NCBI RefSeq assembly: GCF_028736115.1
Contig: NZ_CP117877.1
Coordinates: forward strand, 1,426,001-1,490,000
Length of the DNA: 64,000 nt
Direction of reading: 5' to 3'
Origin: Mucilaginibacter sp. KACC 22063
GTDB lineage: Bacteria; Bacteroidota; Bacteroidia; Sphingobacteriales; Sphingobacteriaceae
Shown: one piece after another, positions 18,763 through 25,976 of the stretch
Position numbering within the stretch: the stretch's first letter is position 1
Layout: every line of letters begins with the position of its first letter
The notes under the pieces: model-generated
What the model was told of the DNA's origin: nothing
The model's input: the letters and a program-made list of their open reading frames with translations, nothing else
Databases searched by the model: none
Made by a program: the position numbers and the translations under genes

Positions 18763-20199
18763 ATGAAAAGAACAATATATATTTCTCTTTTAGCACTGGT
18801 TTTTACAGCAAGCTCATGTAAGAACAATTTTGAAGAGCTTGCCGTGAACCCTAATACCAGCGACCATGCCGTTCCGCAGGCTTTGCTTGCACCGGCGATA
18901 TCTGAGGTTGTTGAAGCTAACATGAGCCGCAGCCAACGCATTACCAATGAGCTGATGCAGGTTACGGTAAATATGGGTGATACCGAAGGCAAGATATTCA
19001 GGTATGATATCCGTACCTCAGAGGCAGATTACCTTTGGAACTCGTGGTACCTGCAGCTTACCAATTTTAATGATGTTTACACAGGTGGAGTAGCTACGGC
19101 AAATACCGCCTATCAGGGTATTGCTTTAATTTGCCAGGCCTGGGTATTCTCATTACTGACAGATACTTATGGTGATGTGCCATATTTTAATGCTAATAGT
19201 GCAAAAAGCGGTGTATTTACTCCAGCCTTCGACAGGCAAAAGGATATTTATACAGATCTGTTTGCGAAGTTAGAAAAGGCTAATCAGTTGCTTTCAACAG
19301 CAGGTAACATTCCTGCCAACAGCGATCCTATTTACGGTGGCAATGCTGCAAACTGGCGCAAATTTGGCAACTCCCTGTACCTGCGCCTGCTACTGCGTGT
19401 ATCTAATAAAGCGGAGCTTAATACGATAGCTAAGATCAAAGATATAGTAGACAACAAGGCGGCTACTTACCCAATGATCAGCAGTAATGCAGAGTCGGCT
19501 ATATTGAAATGGACAGGCACTGCACCTTATGTGTCGCCATTTGCCACATGGCGTGCTGCCGACTGGTATACACCAAAACTGGCCAGCTTCTTTGTAGATA
19601 ACCTTAACGAACGCAGCGATCCGCGTATTGGCAAATGGGCTACACAGTACCAGGGCGAGTATGCCGGTGTACCAAGCGGTTATGCCGTGGGTACTAATCC
19701 CGAAGGTAAATCATCTTTCCCGACGGCATTACAGATAGAGCCTTTATTAGGTAATATCCTTAACTATCCAGAAGTGCAGTTTATGTTAGCCGAAGCTGCT
19801 GCAAAAGGCTGGATCTTGTCTAAAAATGCGCAGACCTGCTACGAAACGGGTGTTACTAATGCCATTACGCTTTGGGGTTACAATGTGCCATCGGGCTACC
19901 TTAACTTTCAGCTGGTAAAATGGGACGATACTTATAGCCTCGATAAAAAGATGGATATGATAGAGTTGCAAAAGTATTATGCCTTGTTGTTTACCGATAT
20001 GCAGTCGTGGTTTGAATATCGCCGCACAGGACACCCGGTACTACCTAAAGGTGCAGGCTTGCTAAACGGAGGTGTAATGCCGGCCAGGTTAAATTACCCG
20101 GTTTATGTACAATCTACAAATTCACAGAATTATCAGGCTGCGGTAGCTGCACAGGGTGCCGATGTAATATCAACACAAGTTTGGTGGCAAAAGCCGTAA
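18763..20199 (+). CDS. SusD-like_2 family surface lipoprotein
   Basis: A 478-residue lipoprotein. The start is taken at ATG 18763 (MKRTIYISLLALVFTASSC) rather than the in-frame TTG 18754. The lipobox SSC gives a lipidated Cys near residue 19. The NPNTSDHAVPQALLAPAI segment and the helical TPR-like body are typical of the SusD-like_2 type, which often serves non-starch ligands. Conserved pieces include WVFSLLTDTYGDVPYFNA, WRKFGNSLYLRLLLRVSNKA and the late EYRRTGHPVLP. It forms the lid over the preceding SusC, whose stop is 12 bases away. Confidence 0.92.
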   Translation: MKRTIYISLLALVFTASSCKNNFEELAVNPNTSDHAVPQALLAPAISEVVEANMSRSQRITNELMQVTVNMGDTEGKIFRYDIRTSEADYLWNSWYLQLTNFNDVYTGGVATANTAYQGIALICQAWVFSLLTDTYGDVPYFNANSAKSGVFTPAFDRQKDIYTDLFAKLEKANQLLSTAGNIPANSDPIYGGNAANWRKFGNSLYLRLLLRVSNKAELNTIAKIKDIVDNKAATYPMISSNAESAILKWTGTAPYVSPFATWRAADWYTPKLASFFVDNLNERSDPRIGKWATQYQGEYAGVPSGYAVGTNPEGKSSFPTALQIEPLLGNILNYPEVQFMLAEAAAKGWILSKNAQTCYETGVTNAITLWGYNVPSGYLNFQLVKWDDTYSLDKKMDMIELQKYYALLFTDMQSWFEYRRTGHPVLPKGAGLLNGGVMPARLNYPVYVQSTNSQNYQAAVAAQGADVISTQVWWQKP

Positions 20200-20221
20200 G
20201 CAAATATTAAAGCTATAAATA

Positions 20222-21772
20222 ATGAAAACTAAGATCTTATATATTGTTTTTTGCGCTGCGATATTGCTGCTGGGCGCATGTAAAAAGCATGATTATGCAG
20301 AGGGCGACCCAAGCCCGATTATTGCTGTAAGCGATATCCGCACGCTATATAAAGGCAGCGAGGTTACGTTAAATAAAAATAACATGCAGGGCGCTACGCA
20401 AATGGTAGGCACTGTCATTTCAAACCAAGATTCGGCTAATGCACCTAAAGGTGTGGTGATCGTTCAAAACTACCGTCGCAATGCGTTAAGAGGTATTGCA
20501 CTTGCTTTAGGTGATGCATCGGTCAATTACAAATCAGGCGATTCGCTTGTGGTGAATATAGATGGTGCTATTTTAAAACGCGTTAATGGTTCACTGCAAA
20601 TCACTGGTATAACGGCGGGCAATATCAAAAAGGTATCGTCTAATAACCCGGTAAAGGTACAGCAGGTGTCCAGCTACAGTATCAAAAATAGCCCAGATAC
20701 TTATGAGAATACCTTGGTTAAAATCAAATCGGCTAATTTATCACCTGCACCTAAGGTAGGAGACCTGTTTGCAGGCGAACGCTGGTTGGTGAACGGTGCC
20801 GACAGTATTGTAATGCACACAGAGACAACCGCCCATTTTGCCAATGCCAAGTTACCAGCTACGGCCAGCGTTGCGGGCATTATGGTTGTTGGCCAGGATG
20901 ATAAAGGCGCTGCTGTTTTACAGGTATGGCCACGCACGTTGGCTGATATCAGCGATATTATAGCGCCGGTTGATCCTACTGATCTGGGTAAATTCCCGGC
21001 AGTGGTTACAGGTTATATTAACGATACCAAGGGTGCTGATGGTAATTATGAGTACTTCCAGTTCAGGGCTACCCGTACCATTGATTTTTCTAAAACGCCT
21101 ATGGCTGTGGTAACTTGTACCAACGCCGGTACTGCTGCACCAAATGCAGGTGATGCACCGGGAGCAGGCTGGGCTACAGGCGGCGGCAGAACTTATAAGT
21201 TTAATTTGACTACCGGTATCGTTAATAAAGGCGATTTCTTCTATGTGGGCGGCAGCAATAAAAAGCTGAACGGGCCTAATACGGCTGACATCAGCTCGGC
21301 TAAATGGATCCGTGCCATTGCTTATGTTACCACAGATGGTGATGGTTTCGGCAGCATGAGCTCGGGCTTATTGCCAAACAGCGGTAATGCGGGTGGTATT
21401 GCTATATTCTCTGGCACAACCGTTACAGAAGCTTCGGTACCTGTTGATTTTGTATTGTTTGGCGGTACGGGTAAAACTACCATTTACAACCCAACAACAA
21501 ATAAAGGCTATCGTGCTGTTGATAATGACCATTATGTAACTACCGATCCGGCTACAGGCACTGCCCAGCCGTTTATCTTCCAGGGTACGAATACGTATGT
21601 TATCCCTCACAGCACACCTGCTGATGCGGGTATATTTGTAAAACTTGGCGGTGTTTATAATACCGCAACTAAGACATGGACCACACCTCGTGGTTACACT
21701 TTCCTGACCTTTACTTCAGCATCAACCATTGCAGATATTGAAAATGGTAATGATGTAACCGTAGTTAAATAG
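20222..21772 (+). CDS. DUF5689 surface lipoprotein of the SusCD locus
   Basis: A 516-residue lipoprotein (lipobox LLLGAC, Cys about 20). The DUF5689 domain occupies about residues 38-240 (ISDIRTLYKGSEVTL, GTVISNQDSANAPKGVVIVQN, GIALALGD), an OB-like fold common in proteins next to SusD. The C-terminal half is beta-rich with Gly/Thr repeats and may be a binding module. It is 22 bases after the SusD stop and is the last gene before a strong terminator. It is probably an accessory surface binding protein of this uptake system (inference). Confidence 0.88.
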   Translation: MKTKILYIVFCAAILLLGACKKHDYAEGDPSPIIAVSDIRTLYKGSEVTLNKNNMQGATQMVGTVISNQDSANAPKGVVIVQNYRRNALRGIALALGDASVNYKSGDSLVVNIDGAILKRVNGSLQITGITAGNIKKVSSNNPVKVQQVSSYSIKNSPDTYENTLVKIKSANLSPAPKVGDLFAGERWLVNGADSIVMHTETTAHFANAKLPATASVAGIMVVGQDDKGAAVLQVWPRTLADISDIIAPVDPTDLGKFPAVVTGYINDTKGADGNYEYFQFRATRTIDFSKTPMAVVTCTNAGTAAPNAGDAPGAGWATGGGRTYKFNLTTGIVNKGDFFYVGGSNKKLNGPNTADISSAKWIRAIAYVTTDGDGFGSMSSGLLPNSGNAGGIAIFSGTTVTEASVPVDFVLFGGTGKTTIYNPTTNKGYRAVDNDHYVTTDPATGTAQPFIFQGTNTYVIPHSTPADAGIFVKLGGVYNTATKTWTTPRGYTFLTFTSASTIADIENGNDVTVVK

Positions 21773-21805
21773 TTTCATAGAGTAGGGTTTCATTTGATTG
21801 ATTGG

Positions 21806-21836
21806 AGCCGGTAGCATAATGCTGCCGGCTTTTTTA
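21806..21836 (+). terminator. Strong terminator closing the STN-SusC operon
   Basis: AGCCGGTAGCA / TGCTGCCGGCT with a TAA loop and TTTTTT tail. It insulates the next promoter at 21877-21907. Confidence 0.92.
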
Positions 21837-21876
21837 TTGTATTCACGGGAAGAATAAATTTTTTTTAAAAAAAAGT

Positions 21877-21892
21877 CTACTAATTCTATAGA
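21877..21892 (+). promoter_or_regulatory. 16-bp candidate operator shared with the SAM-riboswitch locus
   Basis: CTACTAATTCTATAGA. The exact reverse complement occurs at 35649-35664. In both places 7 bases separate it from a TAnnTTTG-type -7 box, so it covers the -33 region. The core TCTATAGA is palindromic. It is likely a repressor or activator site for a sulfur-related regulator (inference). Confidence 0.75.
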
Positions 21893-21899
21893 TTATTTA

Positions 21900-21907
21900 T
21901 ATGTTTG
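21900..21907 (+). promoter_or_regulatory. Bacteroidetes -7 promoter box
   Basis: TATGTTTG fits TAnnTTTG. Transcription would start near 21912-21915, on or next to the ATG at 21913, so the leader ORF could be leaderless or nearly so. Confidence 0.6.
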
Positions 21908-21912
21908 TCTTA

Positions 21913-21981
21913 ATGACTCACAGATACTCATATTTGTCACTCGTTTACAGCAATGCCTATTGCTGTTGTTGTTGCTGTTAA
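21913..21981 (+). CDS. Hexa-cysteine leader peptide (22 residues), candidate cysteine-responsive attenuator ORF
   Basis: A tiny ORF. ATG 21913 opens MTHRYSYLSLVYSNAY, followed directly by six Cys codons (TGC TGT TGT TGT TGC TGT) and TAA. An in-frame ATG at 21901 would give 26 residues but lies inside the -7 box. Ribosomes would slow on the Cys run when Cys-tRNA is scarce. Poly-Cys leader ORFs are known as attenuators in mycobacteria (established for that group). The gene below encodes a Cys-free protein, then tRNA-Cys. A second hexa-Cys ORF with the same upstream element is at 35882-36046. The two share no other sequence, so the Cys run just before the stop is the selected feature. Confidence 0.8.
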   Translation: MTHRYSYLSLVYSNAYCCCCCC

Positions 21982-21982
21982 G

Positions 21983-22014
21983 GCAGGTTATATGCACCTG
22001 CGGCGGTTTCCCGC
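21983..22014 (+). promoter_or_regulatory. Hairpins right after the hexa-Cys ORF
   Basis: GCAGGT (21983-21988) pairs with ACCTGC (21996-22001), and a second small GCGG/CCGC stem follows. There is no U-tract, so this is not a plain terminator. A ribosome paused on the Cys codons would cover the base of the first stem. A role in attenuation or in controlling translation of the next gene is inferred. Confidence 0.4.
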
Positions 22015-22051
22015 ATTAGATAATTCATTAATTTTCTTAATTAAAACTTAC

Positions 22052-22067
22052 AGTTATCATGATAACT
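22052..22067 (+). promoter_or_regulatory. Perfect palindrome around the start codon of the redoxin-like gene
   Basis: AGTTATCATGATAACT is self-complementary. In RNA it could form a 6-bp stem with CATG, including the AUG, in the loop, so it may tune initiation. The match could be chance. Confidence 0.4.
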
Positions 22068-22703
22068 CATGCACAACAATACCCGCAATTTGACTTTTTA
22101 GAAGCTACGCCCGATTTAGAGTTCAGCTTTAAACGTTATGAAAAATTAGTGCCTCTAAAATCCGGCGACCATGTTTCGGCATTTACAGCAGCCAGCAACA
22201 GGGGAAGGTGGCACCATTTTTTTGACGAAAATTTGTTTAGCGTTAGCAGGCGTTCATTTACATATACTCGCAAACCGCTATTGTTATACTTTTTTGATAG
22301 TGCCTGGGGCGAAGCAGCCGAAGCGCATTTAAAACAATTAGATGCTTTGCGTAGCGAGTTAAGGCTTAATCAAACTAATTTACTCATTGTCACTTCGGGG
22401 TCTGCCAACCAGTTACAGCAACTGAGCTGGGACAGTGGTTTGTTATTAGAAGTTTATGAGGATAAAAAAAATCAGTTAGCAGAATTGTTGAAGATTTACA
22501 GCGAGCAAAATCCTGCCTGGAACAGGTATGCCGGTATAGATGATAATGTAGCGCTTCCGTCGCTGTATCTATTGGATCATACCCGGCAGATTGCCTATGC
22601 ATACGCCAATGAAGATATAAATGAGCAATTGCCTGCGGAAGAAGTAACAGAGGCACTGAGCAGAACAGACAGGCAATGGTGGCTGATGCGTAAATCGGCA
22701 TAA
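22059..22703 (+). CDS. Cysteine-free redoxin/thioredoxin-fold-like protein
   Basis: A 214-residue protein without a single Cys. The region KPLLLYFFDSAWGEAAEAHLKQLDALRSEL (about 73-102) resembles the strand-helix of AhpC/TlpA-like redoxins, but the position of the CxxC or peroxidatic Cys is FDSAWG. Later NLLIVTSGS and LPSLYLLDHTRQIAYAYANEDI resemble the cis-Pro strand and final strands (weak similarity). It has no signal peptide or transmembrane helix. It is the first long ORF after the hexa-Cys leader, and tRNA-Cys and a TlpA-like gene follow. Complete lack of Cys would let it be made during cysteine shortage. Function unknown; catalysis by dithiol chemistry is impossible. Confidence 0.75.
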   Translation: MITHAQQYPQFDFLEATPDLEFSFKRYEKLVPLKSGDHVSAFTAASNRGRWHHFFDENLFSVSRRSFTYTRKPLLLYFFDSAWGEAAEAHLKQLDALRSELRLNQTNLLIVTSGSANQLQQLSWDSGLLLEVYEDKKNQLAELLKIYSEQNPAWNRYAGIDDNVALPSLYLLDHTRQIAYAYANEDINEQLPAEEVTEALSRTDRQWWLMRKSA

Positions 22704-22717
22704 TAATTTAATTAAAA

Positions 22718-22789
22718 GGCGGAGTGGCCGAGCGGTTAGGCGGAGGTCTGCAAAACCTTTAACGACGGTTCGAACCCGTCCTCACGCCT
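22718..22789 (+). tRNA. tRNA-Cys (GCA)
   Basis: A cloverleaf can be drawn: acceptor GGCGGAG, D-arm GCC/GGC, anticodon stem GAGGT/ACCTT with loop CTGCAAA (anticodon GCA), 4-base variable loop, T-arm GACGG-TTCGAAC-CCGTC, and discriminator T as expected for Cys. CCA is not encoded. The 3' acceptor strand reads CTCACGCC where CTCCGCC would pair fully, leaving one bulged A at 22784. The rest is normal, so this is either a bulged but working tRNA or a sequence error. It lies 14 bases after the redoxin-like stop and 14 before the TlpA-like start, so it is probably co-transcribed. Confidence 0.92.
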
Positions 22790-22803
22790 CTTAAATTTAA
22801 AAA

Positions 22804-23355
22804 ATGAAAACGATCAGATATATTCTATTGGCAGTAGTATTGTTAGCCACAACAGCACTTAAAGCACAAACAACCGACGACCGCGGCTACATTGTGAAGG
22901 TAGGGGACAAGGCACCCGATGATTTTGAGCTTATACTAAATGACGGAACCAAAACCAGCCTTAAGCAATTGCGTGGTAAGGTAGTTGTTTTACAGTTTAC
23001 GGCCAGTTGGTGCAGTGTATGCCGCAAAGAAATGCCGCACCTGGAAAGTGAACTTTGGCAGTCTTACAAAAATAAAAACGTGGTACTGATAGGTGTTGAC
23101 CGTGATGAGCCTTTAGACAAGATTACAAAGTTTCATAAAGATATGCAGATCAGTTACCCGCTGGCACTTGATCCGGGAGCTGATATTTTCGGCCGCTTTG
23201 CAGATAAAAAGGCAGGCGTTACCCGCAACGTAGTGATAGATCAGGAAGGTAAGATCGTTTACCTTACCCGTTTATATGACGAAAAGGAATTTGCGCAGAT
23301 GCTTGCCGTAATAGATGGCCTTTCGCAAAAGGCTGTAGCCGCTAAAGGGAGATAA
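22804..23355 (+). CDS. TlpA/ResA-like periplasmic thioredoxin
   Basis: A 183-residue exported thiol-disulfide oxidoreductase. It has a signal peptide (MKTIRYILLAVVLLATTALKAQ), the AhpC-TSA/redoxin entry VGDKAPDDFELILNDGTKTSLKQLRGKVVVLQF, and the active site WCSVCRKEMP with CSVC at 70-73. A cis-Pro-like strand follows (TRNVVIDQEGKIVYL). It reduces or isomerises disulfides in the periplasm. It closes the hexa-Cys-leader unit, after which a bidirectional terminator follows. Placement with tRNA-Cys and a Cys-attenuation leader fits thiol homeostasis. Confidence 0.92.
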   Translation: MKTIRYILLAVVLLATTALKAQTTDDRGYIVKVGDKAPDDFELILNDGTKTSLKQLRGKVVVLQFTASWCSVCRKEMPHLESELWQSYKNKNVVLIGVDRDEPLDKITKFHKDMQISYPLALDPGADIFGRFADKKAGVTRNVVIDQEGKIVYLTRLYDEKEFAQMLAVIDGLSQKAVAAKGR

Positions 23356-23394
23356 AACAACCGGGCTATATTTAATTTACGGCCCGGTTGTTTT
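23354..23394. terminator. Bidirectional terminator between TlpA-like and phospholipase C genes
   Basis: AAAACAACCGGGC pairs with GCCCGGTTGTTTT around a 15-base AT loop. It serves both convergent units. Confidence 0.85.
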
Positions 23395-23397
23395 GTG

Positions 23398-25959
23398 TTA
23401 TACTAAAGTACCGCCCATTAGTGGGTCACTGTAGCTATGGTTGCCTGTTTCTACACGGCCCGCAAAGCGTTTTTCAAATTGCTGATGCCCCGCAACTGTA
23501 ACGTTTAAATCATACCATTGATGATATTTGCTCAGATCCACGATCATCATTCTTTTCTCTTCCGGCTTTACAGATAATGTTTGCATACCTGCACCATAAG
23601 CATTAGCCACTTTTACCTGGTACTCGTGCTGGCCATTATTGGCAATATGAAGTTCAATATTACCGCTTAGCTTTTTGCTGTTTGATGAAGACTTTTGATA
23701 GTTAGCTTTGATATTTAAAGCTGGGTCGTTTTTGTCTCCTTTAAACTCACGGTAAAAACCATTAGGGCCATAAATACGCAAATGGTACAAGCCGTTCTCA
23801 AACTCGTGTAACGGCCATACGTCGCTTAACTGATCGCCTGCTTTTACACCGTATGACCATGTACGCAGGTCGTCAAACTTGCTGCTGTCATCCATGTGTA
23901 CATACTTACCGGGAGCGTATACATTGAAAGGTGCACCGGCTGAGTTTGGTCCGAACAGCGTATTACCAGCTTTAAAGCTAACTTCAAAAGATTTTTTGTC
24001 GGCAGATAAGCCACCGTCTACATGTAGCTCATAAGGTAGCGCACATGATTCGCGGATGCCGCTTTCCTGTTTAGCCATATATGGCGATGCATTCGGCGCT
24101 TTGTTAAATAACGCAATCTCTTCCTGGTTAAGGGCTTTATAACCTGATGGCAGGCCTTTGAATTTAGCTTTGTGGATGCTTTCTAAAAATGCATCTTTCA
24201 CAACAAATTTAGGTTGCGCTATTGCTTCACCATTGTAAGGACGGAACACCGAGGTAAGGTCGCCGCAAATGGTACGGCGCCAGTCGCTGATGTTGTCTTC
24301 GGTAATATTTTTACCTGTTTTATGCTTCAGGAACTTTTCAAGGAATTGCAGCGTTGAGGTGTGGTCAAATACTTCCGAGTTTACCCATCCGCCGCGGCTC
24401 CATGGTGATGCTACAACCAGCGGCACACGGTAACCAAGGCCGATAGAACATTCACGGTCGTACTTGGTAGGAAAGCCATTGCGTGCATGTTCCTGCTCAA
24501 GGGTTACATACTCAACGCGGGTATCCATACCTGAAGATACTTTACCTGTGCCGGTTTTGTGCGAATGTGGGGCCACAAACGGCGGCACGTGGTCAAAATA
24601 ACCGTCGTTCTCGTCATAGGCCAGTATGAAGATGGTTTTTTTCCAAACTTCAGGGTTCTTGGTAAGGATGTCTAACACTTCAGATACGTACCATGCGCCA
24701 TACCACGGTGCGCTCGGGTGGTCAGAAAAGTTTTCAGGAGCTGTTACCCATGATACCGTTGGCAGTTTGCCTGTGCGTACATCCTCGCGGAACTGGTACA
24801 GTACATCACCCTTAGGCACCTGCATTTTACGCTCTGTACCATTATCATCATAAGTAAGCTCAATTAGGTCGTGATAATGCGGGTCGGCAGTATTGGTTGA
24901 AAATGCTTTGTTATGGATGTTTTTCTGATGTTGCGATAACTTTTCAAATGCAGCCGGGTCAAGCAGGTGATCGTTCTTCTTGATGTTATCCAGATCAGAT
25001 TGTTTCTGGTTAAGCTGTTTTGTTAAATGATCTATATGCGCATCACCAGCCGGTAAGGCTGCTATTTGTTTTTTAAGTGCATCAATCTCTGTCGGCAATG
25101 AAGCTAATCGTGCTTTTAAGGTTTCAACGTGCTTTTTGTGCAGGTGGATATTATACTGCCCGAAGAATTCCAAAGGATTATCCTGGAAATTGGATAGCCA
25201 TGAATCCTCCTCACCCTGAAAGCCAACGTCAATACTCATTTCATTCTGATAGCATTTCCAGCTTACACCGTTTTCTTCCAAACGCTCAGGATAGGTTTTC
25301 CATTTCAAAGTGCCGTAATCCATATCATCGTTCCAAACCAGCGCCCTTGAATCCTCATTTTGCTGGTCGCGGATGGTACCCGTCCAAAAAAACAACCTGT
25401 TAGGGTTGGTACCGGTTAAGGCCGAGCAAAAGTTCTGGTCGCAAACGGTAAAGGCATCAGCTAATGCATAATAGAAAGGAATGTCTTCTCGTGTATGATA
25501 ACCCAGCGTTAATGGCATCTTCGAGTATTCAGGGTGGCTGTTTTTCTTAACGTTCAGCCACTGATCGTATTTACCATCGTTACGGGCATTCACCTGGTTT
25601 GCCCATGAATGCGGCAACGAATTCATCCACGTTGCTTTGGTATCTTTTATATCTAAATGGAAAGGGGCATAGGTTTCGCCTTCGGCGTTACTCTGCAGCC
25701 AAACCTTGTTTTTGTTTGGCAGGTCTATAATGCGAGGGTCGTTATAGCCACGTACACCTCTCAAAGTGCCATACACATGGTCGAATGAGCGGTTTTCCTG
25801 CATCAGGATTACAATATGTTCCGCATCAAGGTAGGTGCTTCCCTTTACCGGGTCAATAGCCAGTGCCTTTTGAATTGATGCAGGTAATACGGTTGAAAGA
25901 CTTGCTGCGCCTGTTAATAGCGCCGCTTTTTTAATAAAGTCCCTTCTGGTATCTTTCAT
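23398..25959 (-). CDS. Tat-exported phosphocholine-specific-type phospholipase C
   Basis: An 853-residue secreted enzyme of the PlcN/PlcH type (TIGR03396 group). The twin-arginine signal is DTRRDFIKKAALLTGAASL. The catalytic phosphoesterase core shows HIVILMQENRSFDHVYGTLRGVRGYNDPR (48-76), ALTGTNPNRLFFWTG, WVTAPENFSDHP, LAYDENDGYFDHVPPF and GLGYRVPLVVASPWSRGG. Two C-terminal beta domains (DUF756) follow. An unusual Lys/Gln/Leu-rich coiled-coil segment occupies about residues 275-330. It is the last gene of a four-gene operon with phosphonate genes, 17 bases after the FAD oxidoreductase. It could release head groups from phospho- or phosphonolipids for that pathway (inference). Confidence 0.93.
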   Translation of the reverse strand: MKDTRRDFIKKAALLTGAASLSTVLPASIQKALAIDPVKGSTYLDAEHIVILMQENRSFDHVYGTLRGVRGYNDPRIIDLPNKNKVWLQSNAEGETYAPFHLDIKDTKATWMNSLPHSWANQVNARNDGKYDQWLNVKKNSHPEYSKMPLTLGYHTREDIPFYYALADAFTVCDQNFCSALTGTNPNRLFFWTGTIRDQQNEDSRALVWNDDMDYGTLKWKTYPERLEENGVSWKCYQNEMSIDVGFQGEEDSWLSNFQDNPLEFFGQYNIHLHKKHVETLKARLASLPTEIDALKKQIAALPAGDAHIDHLTKQLNQKQSDLDNIKKNDHLLDPAAFEKLSQHQKNIHNKAFSTNTADPHYHDLIELTYDDNGTERKMQVPKGDVLYQFREDVRTGKLPTVSWVTAPENFSDHPSAPWYGAWYVSEVLDILTKNPEVWKKTIFILAYDENDGYFDHVPPFVAPHSHKTGTGKVSSGMDTRVEYVTLEQEHARNGFPTKYDRECSIGLGYRVPLVVASPWSRGGWVNSEVFDHTSTLQFLEKFLKHKTGKNITEDNISDWRRTICGDLTSVFRPYNGEAIAQPKFVVKDAFLESIHKAKFKGLPSGYKALNQEEIALFNKAPNASPYMAKQESGIRESCALPYELHVDGGLSADKKSFEVSFKAGNTLFGPNSAGAPFNVYAPGKYVHMDDSSKFDDLRTWSYGVKAGDQLSDVWPLHEFENGLYHLRIYGPNGFYREFKGDKNDPALNIKANYQKSSSNSKKLSGNIELHIANNGQHEYQVKVANAYGAGMQTLSVKPEEKRMMIVDLSKYHQWYDLNVTVAGHQQFEKRFAGRVETGNHSYSDPLMGGTLV

Positions 25960-25976
25960 AAAAAATGTGTTTCTGT

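Noticed and set aside
21961..21981. TGY-rich run as a simple sequence repeat
   Set aside because: The unit is not constant (TGC/TGT mixed), the run is in frame with an ATG, and a stop follows immediately. The same arrangement at 36026-36046 makes chance microsatellite origin unlikely.
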